DNA of 64,000 nt, from positions 1-64,000 of the forward strand of contig CALBSQ010000389.1 of the NCBI GenBank assembly GCA_937967325.1, written 5' to 3'. The position numbers and the translations under genes are program-made. The stretch comes from an uncultured Chloroflexota bacterium. Its GTDB lineage: Bacteria > Chloroflexota > UBA4733. The notes under the pieces were generated by a model that made no database searches, was not told where the DNA came from, and was given only the letters and a program-made list of their open reading frames with translations. The first letter of the stretch is position 1. Every line of letters starts with the position of its first letter. Below are positions 8,246 to 17,214 of this stretch, one piece after another.

Positions 8246-9985
8246 TCACCTTCCTCTGCCAACGTCGGATGCCGCGGATTGGACGGCCGACACAGGCTGG
8301 GCAGCAGCGGGCAGGGGCGTCGAACTGCTGTCCAGGTACCAGCCGGAAGAGGTCATCGTCACCGTCCAGGTAAGCTTGCTCGCTGACTGGCCTCCGCCTT
8401 GGTATTCGGTGAGCAGGACCGGTACCGTCGCAATCTTCCCGTCGGCTGCTACGGATGGCGTCGCCCATTGCCAGGTAATGTCGGAGTCCGGCTGGAAATG
8501 CCGTATCAGATCGCCATAGGATGTTCGCCGACGGGCCCCGGCGCTCAAGTAGCTGTACGCCAGGCCGAAGCGAGCCTGGTCGTCCGTCCGGAGCGCGTCG
8601 TAGATCGCCTGATAGAAACCCTGCACCGCGTCAGACGGGAGCGCCGGATGGACACTCACCAGAGGGGGCGCTGTGGGTCGCGCCGAGACAGTGCCGCCAC
8701 CGGTTATGACTGCTGCATTGCTGGTGCTGCCCGTCACGATAACCTTTGGCCCCGTGGTGGTCGTCGAGGTCGCCGTTCCCGATGCCATGCCCCTTGGCAC
8801 GATCTCAACGTAGCGTCTGCCGGCCAGCGCAAGGACGACCGCTGTCGCCCCCCCGAGCGCCCACCTGGGCAGCTTGCGCCGGCCGTAGCGATTCGACACG
8901 GGCTGGTGCGGCATCTCGACCGGACGAGGCGGCTTCGTGGCAACCTTGCCCGGCGGTGCCTCGAAGTGGCGCGTGTTTGCCGGGCTTTTCGTGTCGTGAC
9001 GCTCGCCGCTGGGCGACGCGACCAGCGCGCCGGCATCGGACCCAGCAGTAGCATCTGCAGGAGTGCGCATGGACGTTGGCCACCAACGCTCGGCGCTGGA
9101 GGGGCGGTCGGCCAAGGGCAGCCGAAGTACTTGCTCTAGCAATGGTGTCCAAATATCTGGCAGGCCGGTTGGATTCCACGAGTGTCCTGCTAACCTGGCC
9201 AGGGCGCTTGCCGGCAGCGCCCCCGTGAGCAGTTCGTGCGCCATCATGCCGAGCTCGAAGAGGTCCGTCCCCGGGCCCACCTCCTGATCGGCCAGCAGCT
9301 CCAAAGGCGCGTATTCCGGCGTGAACGCCTGCGTATCCTTACGGGTGAAACCACGGCGTGCCGCGCCGAAGTCGACCAGAACAGCTCGCCCGTGCGGCAG
9401 CATGATGACGTTGTCCGGCTTGACATCCAGGTGGAAAATGCTAGCCGCATGCACAGTGGCGAGGGCTTCCACGAGCTGTCCCACGATGCTGGTTACCTGC
9501 TCCTCAGGAAGGGGTCGGCTCGGGCACTGTTCCAGCCGAGCGCGGAGGCTGTGGCCGGAAAGGAACTCCATCACCAGGTAGGCGGTACCAAGTTCCTGAA
9601 AAAGGTCGATCACCCTCACGACGCCGGGATGATCGATCTCCGCGAGGATGCGTCCTTCATCTACGAAGCGTTGCAGGGCGCGGTCGTACGCGCCGCGGTC
9701 CGTCTTGCTGACCAGCAGCGAGCCGACGGTGTCGTCGCGCACAGCGCTCTTGGCCGGGAAGAACTCCTTGATGGCTACCAAGCGGTTCAGGCCCACCTGA
9801 AGCGCCCGATAGGTGATGCCGAACCCGCCGCGACCGAGTGCATAGTCCAGGCGATAAGCTCCGACACGAAGTGAGGTGCCGGGCGGCAACACGTCGCGCA
9901 ACAGGGTCTTCAGGTAGACCCCGCAATGCGGGCACACCGTCTCGGAGGTTGCGAGACCGTCGCGATGGCAGTGCAGACAGCGCAT
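8246..9985 (-). CDS. Membrane Ser/Thr protein kinase with N-terminal zinc ribbon
   Basis: 579 residues. The N-terminus is a zinc ribbon (CLHCHRDG ... CPHCG). Residues about 45-300 are a Hanks-type kinase: Gly-rich loop LGRGGFGITY, VAIKEFF with the ATP-binding Lys, HLDVKPDN catalytic loop (HLD in place of HRD), DFGAARR and APLELL in place of APE. A proline-rich juxtamembrane part leads to one membrane segment (LGGATAVVLALAG, about 375-390). The outer part, with a Thr-rich spacer, ends in an NTF2-like globular domain (VQGFYQAIYDALRTDDQARF). It starts 2 nt after the VWA gene ends. A cognate signalling kinase within the PP2C/kinase/VWA cassette. Confidence 0.85.
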   Translation of the reverse strand: MRCLHCHRDGLATSETVCPHCGVYLKTLLRDVLPPGTSLRVGAYRLDYALGRGGFGITYRALQVGLNRLVAIKEFFPAKSAVRDDTVGSLLVSKTDRGAYDRALQRFVDEGRILAEIDHPGVVRVIDLFQELGTAYLVMEFLSGHSLRARLEQCPSRPLPEEQVTSIVGQLVEALATVHAASIFHLDVKPDNVIMLPHGRAVLVDFGAARRGFTRKDTQAFTPEYAPLELLADQEVGPGTDLFELGMMAHELLTGALPASALARLAGHSWNPTGLPDIWTPLLEQVLRLPLADRPSSAERWWPTSMRTPADATAGSDAGALVASPSGERHDTKSPANTRHFEAPPGKVATKPPRPVEMPHQPVSNRYGRRKLPRWALGGATAVVLALAGRRYVEIVPRGMASGTATSTTTTGPKVIVTGSTSNAAVITGGGTVSARPTAPPLVSVHPALPSDAVQGFYQAIYDALRTDDQARFGLAYSYLSAGARRRTSYGDLIRHFQPDSDITWQWATPSVAADGKIATVPVLLTEYQGGGQSASKLTWTVTMTSSGWYLDSSSTPLPAAAQPVSAVQSAASDVGRGR

Positions 9986-9987
9986 GG

Positions 9988-10821
9988 TTAACGCGTACTC
10001 GATGAGATGGTCTTGCCTAGACTCATCAGCGTTCGCTTGAAGTTCTCAGCTCGCGCCCGGAAATCGTCGCCCACGCCCAGGTCAAACGCCAACCCGGGTG
10101 CCGCTTCGAGCAGCTTTAGGTAAGCCTGGCTGGCAGCGTCTCGAGTGCGCATCACCAGATAGCATTGCTGGATACCCTGTTCCCGCAAGGCATTCACGAC
10201 GTCGTCGACGCTACTCGTCTCGCGGTCTGGAATGTGCGGCGGAGCATCGGTGATGAGCACCAAGACCTTGCTGGCATCCGCGGCGAAGGGTTGACGCAGT
10301 GCGAGCATGACGGCGTCCAGGCTGCTTTCAGGCGCGTCGCCACCGCCCTTGGCTTGCAACGCGCCGACTCCTTGCCGGAAAGCGACAACGTCGGCCGTGA
10401 ACACGTCCTGACCGGGGCCGAACCGGAGCACGCGCGCTTCCTCGCCAATGAACCGGTCCCGGAATTCAATCAAGCCGATACGCGCTCGAACGCCATCCGA
10501 CTTGATGGTGTCGGCGAAGGACATGATTGCATCCCGGATGGCATCGATCTCTCCTCGCATGCTGCGAGTACAGTCCAATAAGAAGAGGATGTCCGCCTTG
10601 CGGCCTGATGCTAAAGTGCCCATACTGGTCTGGATGGAGCGCGCGACATCGCCCGCGAGAACTGATCCGCCGCGACGTGCTGGGCTCGTGCCAGGCGTTG
10701 CAGCGTCTTTGATGGGCGACGCCGCGGAAACAGGGCCCGGCGCTAACGCCCTGCCGCACTCACTGCAATATCGACCGGTGTCGGGATTGCTCGCCGCACA
10801 GTTCGCACAGATCTTGGCCAC
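9988..10821 (-). CDS. Zinc-ribbon VWA (TerY-like) protein
   Basis: About 277 residues. An N-terminal zinc ribbon (CANCAASNPDTGRYCSECG) precedes a von Willebrand A domain: LFLLDCTRSMRGEIDAIRD carries a MIDAS-like metal site, with IGLIEFRDR and VLVLITDAPPH as the later strands. The GTG at 10821 is chosen because GGGGAGA lies 6 nt before it; an upstream in-frame GTG is also possible. VWA proteins beside PP2C phosphatases and kinases form the TerY-P triad described around tellurite/stress systems. Here the protein is probably a metal-dependent scaffold for the two kinases. The next gene follows after 2 nt. Confidence 0.82.
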   Translation of the reverse strand: MAKICANCAASNPDTGRYCSECGRALAPGPVSAASPIKDAATPGTSPARRGGSVLAGDVARSIQTSMGTLASGRKADILFLLDCTRSMRGEIDAIRDAIMSFADTIKSDGVRARIGLIEFRDRFIGEEARVLRFGPGQDVFTADVVAFRQGVGALQAKGGGDAPESSLDAVMLALRQPFAADASKVLVLITDAPPHIPDRETSSVDDVVNALREQGIQQCYLVMRTRDAASQAYLKLLEAAPGLAFDLGVGDDFRARAENFKRTLMSLGKTISSSTR

Positions 10822-10844
10822 TGCTGATCTCCCCACCCTTCCGA

Positions 10845-12059
10845 TTACACGTCGCGCATGAACGCAAACCGAAGGAACACGTCGCCGACCTTGATGCGAT
10901 CGCCGTGTCGCAGTGGCGCGGGAGGTCCGTCCGGCTCCAGGCGAACGCCCCGAAGCCAGGTTCCATTACGGCTTGCGAGGTCGCGAACCAAGTAGGTCTC
11001 GCCCTGGCGCGAGAACTCCAGATGCTTCCGGCTGATCGTATTGTCCTCGCCAGCGATGTCGAAGCGCCCCATCACGCGACAGCCACCACCTGCCAATCCC
11101 AAGACAGTCCGCGCCCCACGATTGCTACCGGACTCGACGATCAATACGGGACTGCGCAGTCCCAAGTCCGGCAGAGCAGGTGGCAGTTCCGGGATGTGTC
11201 CAAGCTCGACGAGAATGTCGTCCACTGACTCGTAGCGCTCTTCTGGGGCAATCTTCACCATCCGCCGCACAATCGCCGCGGTACCGGGATAGAAGTCGCA
11301 GGAGAAGTCCGATAAGTCGATGCCTTCGGTCGGGGCGGGCACTGCGCTGAGATAGTGGACAAGATCCGACAGCTCACGCCAGCCCCGACGGATCCAGAAG
11401 TGCTGTCCCATGGCCAGTTCATAGAAGAAGTGCCCGAGGGAATAGATGTCGGAGCGAGCATCGGCGTACTTCGAACCGCGTAGGAACGTTTCCGGCGCCA
11501 TGTACGGGTACGTGCCGATGAGGTCGCCGGTTCCCGTGACGTTGACGTCCTTAAACTTCGAAATACCAAAGTCAATTAGCCGGGACCGCCCGTCCCGGCA
11601 AACGAGGACGTTGGCCGGCTTCAGGTCCCGGTGGACCACATTGTGGCGGTGGGCGTCGGAGACCCCTTGGAGGACCTCGAGCAGGATCCTATGTTTGTCG
11701 GCGGAGCCGAGAGCTCCTTCCAGAAGGAGATCGTCCAGGGGGCGAGCATCGAAATACTCGAAGAGGATGAGGAAAGTAGTCGGATTCCACTCCTGCAATC
11801 CAATGGCGGGTACGACAAATTCGGAATGAATCGCTACACCAACCTCGTTGCGCACGCGTGCTTCAGATATGCTGCCAGGTCGGACGTTCCGAATCACCTT
11901 CAGCGCATAGAGGCGGCCGGACGCTCGGTCGGCCACCTTCCACATGAGGCCGAAGCCACCACCACCGAGGAAGCGTTGAAGCTCAACCTCATGCACAGGC
12001 CCGATTTCGAGAGGTATTGAGCCTCCCTCCATCAACTGCAACGGCCCTGGCATACTCAC
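10845..12059 (-). CDS. Ser/Thr protein kinase with C-terminal FHA domain
   Basis: 404 residues. Kinase domain (about 20-285): LGGGGFGLMWKV glycine loop, YALKVIRN lysine, HRDLKPANV catalytic loop, DFGISKF and MAPETF. The C-terminal FHA domain (about 305-400) has the classical core: CRVMGRFDIAGEDNTISRKH, with the S-R-K-H phosphothreonine pocket, and LVRDLASRNGTWLRG. FHA domains read phosphothreonine, so this enzyme can both write and read the mark. It starts GTG/ATG over the PP2C stop (GTGA overlap), so the two are translationally coupled. No membrane segment. Confidence 0.9.
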   Translation of the reverse strand: MSMPGPLQLMEGGSIPLEIGPVHEVELQRFLGGGGFGLMWKVADRASGRLYALKVIRNVRPGSISEARVRNEVGVAIHSEFVVPAIGLQEWNPTTFLILFEYFDARPLDDLLLEGALGSADKHRILLEVLQGVSDAHRHNVVHRDLKPANVLVCRDGRSRLIDFGISKFKDVNVTGTGDLIGTYPYMAPETFLRGSKYADARSDIYSLGHFFYELAMGQHFWIRRGWRELSDLVHYLSAVPAPTEGIDLSDFSCDFYPGTAAIVRRMVKIAPEERYESVDDILVELGHIPELPPALPDLGLRSPVLIVESGSNRGARTVLGLAGGGCRVMGRFDIAGEDNTISRKHLEFSRQGETYLVRDLASRNGTWLRGVRLEPDGPPAPLRHGDRIKVGDVFLRFAFMRDV

Positions 12060-13027
12060 ACCGCCATTCCATCGCCAGTATCGCCGCCGGACACCGTGGG
12101 CGAACGGTCTGGTTGTTCGACAGCGCCGACCATTTGGGCCACGGTAGACGTCTCACCAGCGTCAGCAGATTGCCGTTCGGTCTGTTCGCTACCATGCCAC
12201 CAGAGAATGAGCGTCTGGTTGTCCTTCTCCCCTAAGTCTCTGCCGGCCTTGATGAGCGCGTCCGCAGTCCGTTCGAGATCGCCGCCAGCAGTAGCAAGCA
12301 ACTCGGTAAGTCGCTCGTGTGACAGTGATCCACTGACTCCGTCGGTGCACAACAACAGAAGGTCTCCCTGGTGTAATGGGCGATTGTAGACCGATATCTC
12401 CCGCGGCAACGACGGCGCCCCGACGAAGAACTCGAGTCTGGACCGGCCCTCATGGTGCCGCGCCATCTCCGGCGAGATCATCCCGGCACGGAGGAGCACC
12501 CCGGCGACGCTGTGATCCCGGGTGATCTTCACCAGTTTCTGGCCAGTCGCATCATAGTGGAACAAGGGACTGTCCCCGAGGTTAGCGGCGACCACCGTTT
12601 CGCCCACCAGCAGAGCGACCACTATGGTTGAGCCGGCCGTATGCCAGCCGTTTGCTTGCACCATTCGCCGCACTTGCGCGTTCGCCTGTTCCAACGCACC
12701 CCAGAGCGCTTTCTGCAATACCTCGACGGTCATCGGCTCGGCCGTGTCCGAACGGTTGAGACGGGGTTCGATTTGAATGCTCTCAAGCAACGCCAGAACG
12801 GTCCTCCGTAGAGCCTCGCGGCTCACATCTCCTCCATGCTCAAGGCCCCCCATCCCATCTGCAATGGCCAGGACGGGAAGAACCGGGCCCGCCAAGACCG
12901 GCGTCAACTCCGTAATGAGGAAGCTGTCCTCGTTGTCGTCGCGGTGGTTGATCTCGCTCTTGACGACATACCTGCCACCAGTTGCAAACGACCCGCTAGC
13001 AGTACCGGACGTTGAGGAAGATATCAT
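12056..13027 (-). CDS. PP2C-family Ser/Thr phosphatase
   Basis: 323 residues containing the PPM/PP2C metal-site motifs in order: NHRDDNEDS, LAIADGMGG, GSTIVVALL, ANLGDSPLF, LLLCTDGVSG and EKDNQTLIL. A 50-residue Ser/Thr-rich tail follows. As first gene of the cassette (PP2C, FHA kinase, VWA, zinc-ribbon kinase) it would reverse phosphorylation by the two kinases. A 20-bp tandem repeat lies 64-103 nt upstream of the start and may be the control region. Confidence 0.9.
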   Translation of the reverse strand: MISSSTSGTASGSFATGGRYVVKSEINHRDDNEDSFLITELTPVLAGPVLPVLAIADGMGGLEHGGDVSREALRRTVLALLESIQIEPRLNRSDTAEPMTVEVLQKALWGALEQANAQVRRMVQANGWHTAGSTIVVALLVGETVVAANLGDSPLFHYDATGQKLVKITRDHSVAGVLLRAGMISPEMARHHEGRSRLEFFVGAPSLPREISVYNRPLHQGDLLLLCTDGVSGSLSHERLTELLATAGGDLERTADALIKAGRDLGEKDNQTLILWWHGSEQTERQSADAGETSTVAQMVGAVEQPDRSPTVSGGDTGDGMAV

Positions 13028-13090
13028 CGGCGTGAATATTCCCTCGCTTGGTCCCGCGAGAGCGGCTCTGCGAAGCGAGCTCGACTACGG

Positions 13091-13130
13091 ACGGGACGCG
13101 CCTATTCTAAACGGGACGCGCCTATTCTAA
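13091..13130. promoter_or_regulatory. Perfect 20-bp tandem repeat upstream of the PP2C cassette
   Basis: ACGGGACGCGCCTATTCTAA occurs twice head to tail. Read on the minus strand each copy contains TTAGAATAGG, which includes a -10-like TAGAAT box, so the pair could provide two promoter elements or two operator sites for the cassette starting at 13027. It could also be a chance duplication near the IS21 insertion (left end at 13199). Confidence 0.5.
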
Positions 13131-13283
13131 TATGAACTAGCAGACCGCACCAGCACGCGACACATCTTAGTATCTCTTTCACCAAACGCGGTGCCGGGTG
13201 TCAATAACCACGAGCATTAGGCCGGGGTCGCCACGAGCCATTGGGCCACCCAGCGGTCCAATGATACTGGAGCGGCCTCCTCT

Positions 13284-13571
13284 CTAGCCACTCTTGGTCG
13301 CGTTGGGCGCGTCCGCCGAGGCGGCGGTGCGTGCTGGCTGGTTGGGCTCACCGGCGTTGGCCTCGACCGCGGCGAGGCCGGACCGGTGGAGGTCAATCAG
13401 GCGGCGTAGCCCCAGGCTGTAGTTGCCGCCCCCCAGGCGATTGAGGACGCCGAGGTCGCTCAGCCGGAGCGTGAGCGAGAGCGTGGCGAGGAACTCGGTG
13501 GGTCGGTCTTTGGCCTTGCGCCCCGCGCCGGGGCGAGCGCCGCCGCGCGCCATCAGTGCCGCCCCTTCCAT
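13284..13571 (-). CDS. Small accessory protein at the 3' end of the IS21 element
   Basis: 95 residues, or 89 from the second Met. The N-terminus MARGGARPGAGRKAKDRP is a basic G-x-G-R-K tail often seen on small DNA-binding or phage-type proteins. A possible short helical domain follows (LSLTLRLSDLGVLNRLGGGN then LGLRRLIDLHRSGL). It lies between istB and the left terminal repeat, 55 nt after istB, in the same orientation. It is not a standard IS21 gene; a passenger or regulator is possible. Confidence 0.5.
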   Translation of the reverse strand: MEGAALMARGGARPGAGRKAKDRPTEFLATLSLTLRLSDLGVLNRLGGGNYSLGLRRLIDLHRSGLAAVEANAGEPNQPARTAASADAPNATKSG

Positions 13572-13626
13572 TGATCACCACGCCCAATCAAACGAGGTTC
13601 CGACGCGGGCCTCGCGGCATGCGCGT

Positions 13627-14382
13627 TCATCGCGTTTCCTCTCGCCGCTTGGGCGCGAGCTTGGCACGGTAGCTGGGTCCGTCAATGACGAGTTGGTGCG
13701 CGCCATTGGCCAAACGGTCGAGGGCGCTGTTGCCGAGGATGGGATCGTCGAAGAGCGCCAGCCATTCGTCCACGCCACGGTTGGACGTAAAGGCGAAGCT
13801 GGAGCGATGGTGCCGCTCGATGATGAGTTCGTACAGGTCGCTGCTCTGCTGCGCCGACAGGCGGTGCAACCCGAAATCGTCGACGATGAGGAGTTGGGGA
13901 GTGAGAAAGCGGCGGAAGGTCTTCTCGAAGGTGTGGTCGGCGCGAGCCTGGGCCAGCTCCTTCAGGACGGAGTCGGCACGGGTGAACAGGACCGCGTGGC
14001 CGGCGCGGACCGCCGCCGCGCCCAACGCCTGCGCCAAGAACGTCTTCCCCACGCCCACCGGTCCCACCAGGATCACGTGCTCCTTGGCGGCGAGGAACTG
14101 CAGCGTGAAGAGCTCCTGGAGGTGGCGACGGTCGAGCTGGATGGGCACGGCCCAGTCGAAGCGCTCCAGGTTCGCCCGCTCCTCGAAGCCCGCTTGGTTG
14201 AGACGCCGTTCGAGCGCTTGTTGGTCGCGGCGTTGCACCTCATCGGCGAGAAGGAGCGTCAGAAAGGCGGCGTAGTCGAGGTGTTCTTGGCGCGCCAACG
14301 CCAACCGCTCCGGCAGCGTTGGGGCGAGCGTCCCCAGTTTGAGCCGCTTCAAGAGGCGCACGAGATCCGGATCCAGCGTCAT
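13627..14382 (-). CDS. istB: IS21 transposition helper ATPase
   Basis: 251 residues, normal for IstB. The AAA+ domain has Walker A GPVGVGKTF and Walker B LLIVDDFGLH, and SNRGVDEW with DRLANGAHQLV at the C-terminal end are IstB signatures. IstB binds ATP, selects target DNA and activates IstA. Its ATG overlaps the istA stop (ATGA), the standard arrangement. Confidence 0.95.
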   Translation of the reverse strand: MTLDPDLVRLLKRLKLGTLAPTLPERLALARQEHLDYAAFLTLLLADEVQRRDQQALERRLNQAGFEERANLERFDWAVPIQLDRRHLQELFTLQFLAAKEHVILVGPVGVGKTFLAQALGAAAVRAGHAVLFTRADSVLKELAQARADHTFEKTFRRFLTPQLLIVDDFGLHRLSAQQSSDLYELIIERHHRSSFAFTSNRGVDEWLALFDDPILGNSALDRLANGAHQLVIDGPSYRAKLAPKRREETR

Positions 14383-15974
14383 TGTGGCGCCCCCTGCCCC
14401 GGATGAGCGAAGGCGCTGCCGGGACGGGCGAAGCGGCCGGAAGGGACGGGGCGCAGCCGATCCTCCACGGGCGGCGCTGGCGCGCCCTCCTGTTCCAACG
14501 CCAGCACCAGAATCCGCTCCAGCCGGCGCACGTCGATCAGGTCGAATCCCAGCGCCCGCGCGCAGGCGGCGTCCAGCCGCTGGGGCGTGTAGCGTTCCGC
14601 CAGGCGCAGGAGCCGTTGGGCCTGCCGGAGCTTGCTCCAGACGAAATCACCGCTGAGCAGTCGGCCCGCGAACTGGCCGATGTGCTCGCCCAGCGCGCCC
14701 GCCCGGGTCACCGCCGCCTCTGGCGAGCGAGCGGCGTAGCTGGCCTGCTCCGGCGGGTAATCGGTGACATCGGTGCTGCGCCCGCCCTTGGGCTGCCGCG
14801 GATGCACTTTCACCACCGCGCCTTGCTGGTAGAGCCGGACCAATTGGCGATCCGCTCGCGCCTCCAGCGCCGTTCCTGACAGACAGCGACCGGCGGGCAC
14901 GGAGTAGAGGGCCTGAGCCACGCTGACGTGGTGATCCCGGCCGACGGTCACCGTCTTCCAGATCGGCACATCGTACGGCTCGGTGGGCGCCGGGAGCAGG
15001 CGCGCTCGTTCCTCTTCATGGAAGACCACCAGCGGCGCCCGCTGCGTGGCGCCGTGGATCCGTTGCCCCGCCACCTGTCGACACCAGTGCCCCGCCTGCT
15101 CGCGGGCATCGTCCAGATCGCGAAACTGCCCGCCTTTCCAGAAGCGTTGTCGAACGTACTGCATGCCCCGCTCCACATGTGGCTTGTCCCGTGGGTGGCG
15201 GGGACGCGCGGCGTCGATCAGGAAGCCCCGGGCCTGGCTGTACTCCACGAACAGTCGCGTCGGTCGCGGGTCCAGCGCATCGGGACCGGCGATGGCCGCC
15301 GGAAAGTTGTCCAACACCAGACGACGCGGAATGCCGTCGAAGAAGCGCCAGCCCGCTTCCAGTCCGCTCACCACCTCGTCGAAGGTCTGGCGCACCAGCG
15401 GCCAGACGAAGCTGTGGCGGCTGTAGCAGAGCACGATCACCAACGCCCACACCAGTGGCCCGCCGTGGCGCCCAGGCGGCCCCAGTCGACCCAGGCGTCC
15501 GAAGTCGCATTCCGCCACCTCCCCCGGCGCGGTATCGGGCAGTCGCACCGTGCCCGCCGCGGCAGGATGGAGCCCCGCCCGCTCGACAAAGCGGCGCAGC
15601 GTCGTGTAGCTCACCGGCTGACTCGTGATGACCGGCGGCGCCAGCAGCTCCTGCACCCGCGTCAGTTGCAGGTGTTCCTCCTGGAGCCATCGCGCGATCT
15701 GTGCTTGGTGCGCCTGCAAGCGTTCCTGCGCCGGCGCTGGCCGTGGCCGCGCCAGCCCCACCACCTGGCCTAGTCGGAGCAAGTCGCCCAGTTGCTGCTC
15801 GGTTGGTGGGCCGCTCCCTCGGCCCATCCCCATGTCCTGTGCCGCCGCCAGATACTTGCGCACCGTGTCGCGCGCCAGCCCCGTCTGCCGGGCGATCTCC
15901 CGTGCGCTTTCGCCGGTCTGCCAGCGCCGGACCAGTTCAATCACGTCCATTCGACCAACCTCCCGGTAACCCAT
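14379..15974 (-). CDS. istA: IS21 transposase
   Basis: 531 residues. The N-terminal helix-turn-helix is VIELVRRWQTGESAREIARQ. The DDE catalytic core is visible as AECDFGRLG (first Asp), RRLVLDNFPAAI (second Asp) and PHVERGMQYVR (Glu). A C-terminal basic region follows. The frame is intact and coupled to istB. Confidence 0.95.
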   Translation of the reverse strand: MGYREVGRMDVIELVRRWQTGESAREIARQTGLARDTVRKYLAAAQDMGMGRGSGPPTEQQLGDLLRLGQVVGLARPRPAPAQERLQAHQAQIARWLQEEHLQLTRVQELLAPPVITSQPVSYTTLRRFVERAGLHPAAAGTVRLPDTAPGEVAECDFGRLGRLGPPGRHGGPLVWALVIVLCYSRHSFVWPLVRQTFDEVVSGLEAGWRFFDGIPRRLVLDNFPAAIAGPDALDPRPTRLFVEYSQARGFLIDAARPRHPRDKPHVERGMQYVRQRFWKGGQFRDLDDAREQAGHWCRQVAGQRIHGATQRAPLVVFHEEERARLLPAPTEPYDVPIWKTVTVGRDHHVSVAQALYSVPAGRCLSGTALEARADRQLVRLYQQGAVVKVHPRQPKGGRSTDVTDYPPEQASYAARSPEAAVTRAGALGEHIGQFAGRLLSGDFVWSKLRQAQRLLRLAERYTPQRLDAACARALGFDLIDVRRLERILVLALEQEGAPAPPVEDRLRPVPSGRFARPGSAFAHPGQGAPQ

Positions 15975-16225
15975 CGCGCGCTCCTCTCTGAGCGCCGATG
16001 GTCACGTCTCTCCAACGACCGGGTGGCCTAATGTCTCATGGCGATCCTGCCCCAACCTGGCCTAATGCTGCTGGTGATTGACACGGGTAGAGCAGGAAGG
16101 AGGACGGGATGTCCAATCCGCTCGCCGACGTGTCACCTACCGCGCCGGTCGCCTCATTTGTGGTGCGGCGGCCCTGCCGCCCGAATTGCCATGCCCGACA
16201 ACCTACGCTAAGCTAGGTACTTGCT

Positions 16226-16426
16226 ATGAAGCGCACACCTACACGTCCGGCGACCCAAGATCGACCCGTTCCGAGCGATGGTAAAGCCATAGGGTCGAGT
16301 TGCTCGCGCGACGCCAAGCCGACGTCTGAGGCCGCGGTCGCCTGGCAGGCCGCGGACGAGTTTTATCGCGAGATCACCAAGCGCCCCGACATTCGCGCGA
16401 TCCTAGCGCGACTGGCCAAGAGTTGA
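16226..16426 (+). CDS. Small protein upstream of the Doc-like toxin, possible antitoxin
   Basis: 66 residues: a basic N-terminus and a helical end (AAVAWQAADEFYREITKRPD then IRAILARLAKS). It ends 35 nt before the Fic/Doc frame and has the size and position of a Doc antitoxin. It is not recognisably Phd, so the antitoxin role is inferred only from position. Confidence 0.4.
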   Translation: MKRTPTRPATQDRPVPSDGKAIGSSCSRDAKPTSEAAVAWQAADEFYREITKRPDIRAILARLAKS

Positions 16427-16461
16427 CCCCGCTGGCCGACCGGGGATAACTCGCTGCCTCC

Positions 16462-16967
16462 ATGTCGGAAGACCGCGAGCTGTCGATCTCAGCCCTCCTC
16501 GACAAGCTGCGCATCACGCTTCAGGAGCCGATCGACTTCACCCGAAGCGACACCGAGGCGACCGTCGTCAAGGTCCGCTTGCTCACCGCGGCTGCCACCT
16601 ACTTCAACATCATGGCCGTCAGCGAGTTTGGCGGCCGGGTTGGTCCAGTGCGGCAGCAGGGACTGGTCGAACAAGTCGTCGGCGCGGCATTCCAGACCTT
16701 TGCGGGCGAGGATCCGCACCCGGGGCGTTCGACAAGGCGGCGATGTTGTTGCGCGGCATCACGCAGGGACATCCCTTCAACGATGGGAATAAGCGGACGG
16801 GCTTCCTCGTGGCCACCTACTACCTCGACCGGATGGGCCATCCGCTGCCCCGCGCCCTGCCGGAACGCGACGTCGTGGCGCTCTGCCTGCGCGTCTCCGC
16901 GGGTGACATCCGCGACGTCGATGCTATCGCGGCGGAGCTAGCACGGCTCTGGGGGCATGCTTGCTGA
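16462..16967 (+). pseudogene. Doc/Fic-family toxin, frameshifted
   Basis: The first frame carries FGGRVGPVRQQGLVEQVVGA and FQTFAGEDPHPG, the typical death-on-curing N-terminal half. The second frame, from about 16730, carries KAAMLLRGITQGHPFNDGNK and RTGFLVATYYLDRMGH, the Fic motif HPFxDGNKRT with all catalytic residues. One indel near 16728 separates them. Fic/Doc proteins modify targets such as EF-Tu by phosphorylation or AMPylation. As written the gene is broken; a sequencing indel cannot be excluded because both halves are otherwise clean. Confidence 0.75.
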
Positions 16968-16969
16968 AC

Positions 16970-17109
16970 CCGAGTCCGGGCCGCCACAGGCGAGCGGTAG
17001 AATCGGCGCTTGCGTACTCGACGCCGCAGTCGGAGTGGTGAATCAGGCCCAGCAGAGGGGCGGTGAGGGCGTGCCCCGTGGCGGCCAGATTCGCTACGAG
17101 TTGATCCAT
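16970..17109 (-). pseudogene. IS3-family orfB transposase fragment
   Basis: A minus-strand frame contains LIHHSDCGVEYASAD, a changed form of the IS3 orfB motif HHSDRGxQYAS that carries a catalytic Asp. Only about 40 residues are recognisable; flanks are lost or shifted. Dead fragment. Confidence 0.6.
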
Positions 17110-17214
17110 AGATGCCGGCTTATGTGCCAGCTACGGATGGCTATTTCCGCACAGGTCTGAGGTCTTGAGTCCTTGGCCGATGGTAACCGGCCAGGAGGCG
17201 ATCAAGTCTATACC

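Larger units (their letters stand above)
13199..16083 (-). mobile_element. IS21-family insertion sequence, apparently complete
   Basis: The ends are inverted repeats with two boxes each: TGTCAATAACCACGAGCATT at 13199 matches the reverse complement of the end at 16083, and CATTGGGCCACC at 13239-13250 matches GGTGGCCTAATG at 16022-16033. Multiple internal copies of the end repeat are typical of IS21. CGGG flanks both ends, a probable 4-bp target duplication. It carries istA, istB and a third small ORF, all intact, so this copy may be active. Confidence 0.85.
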
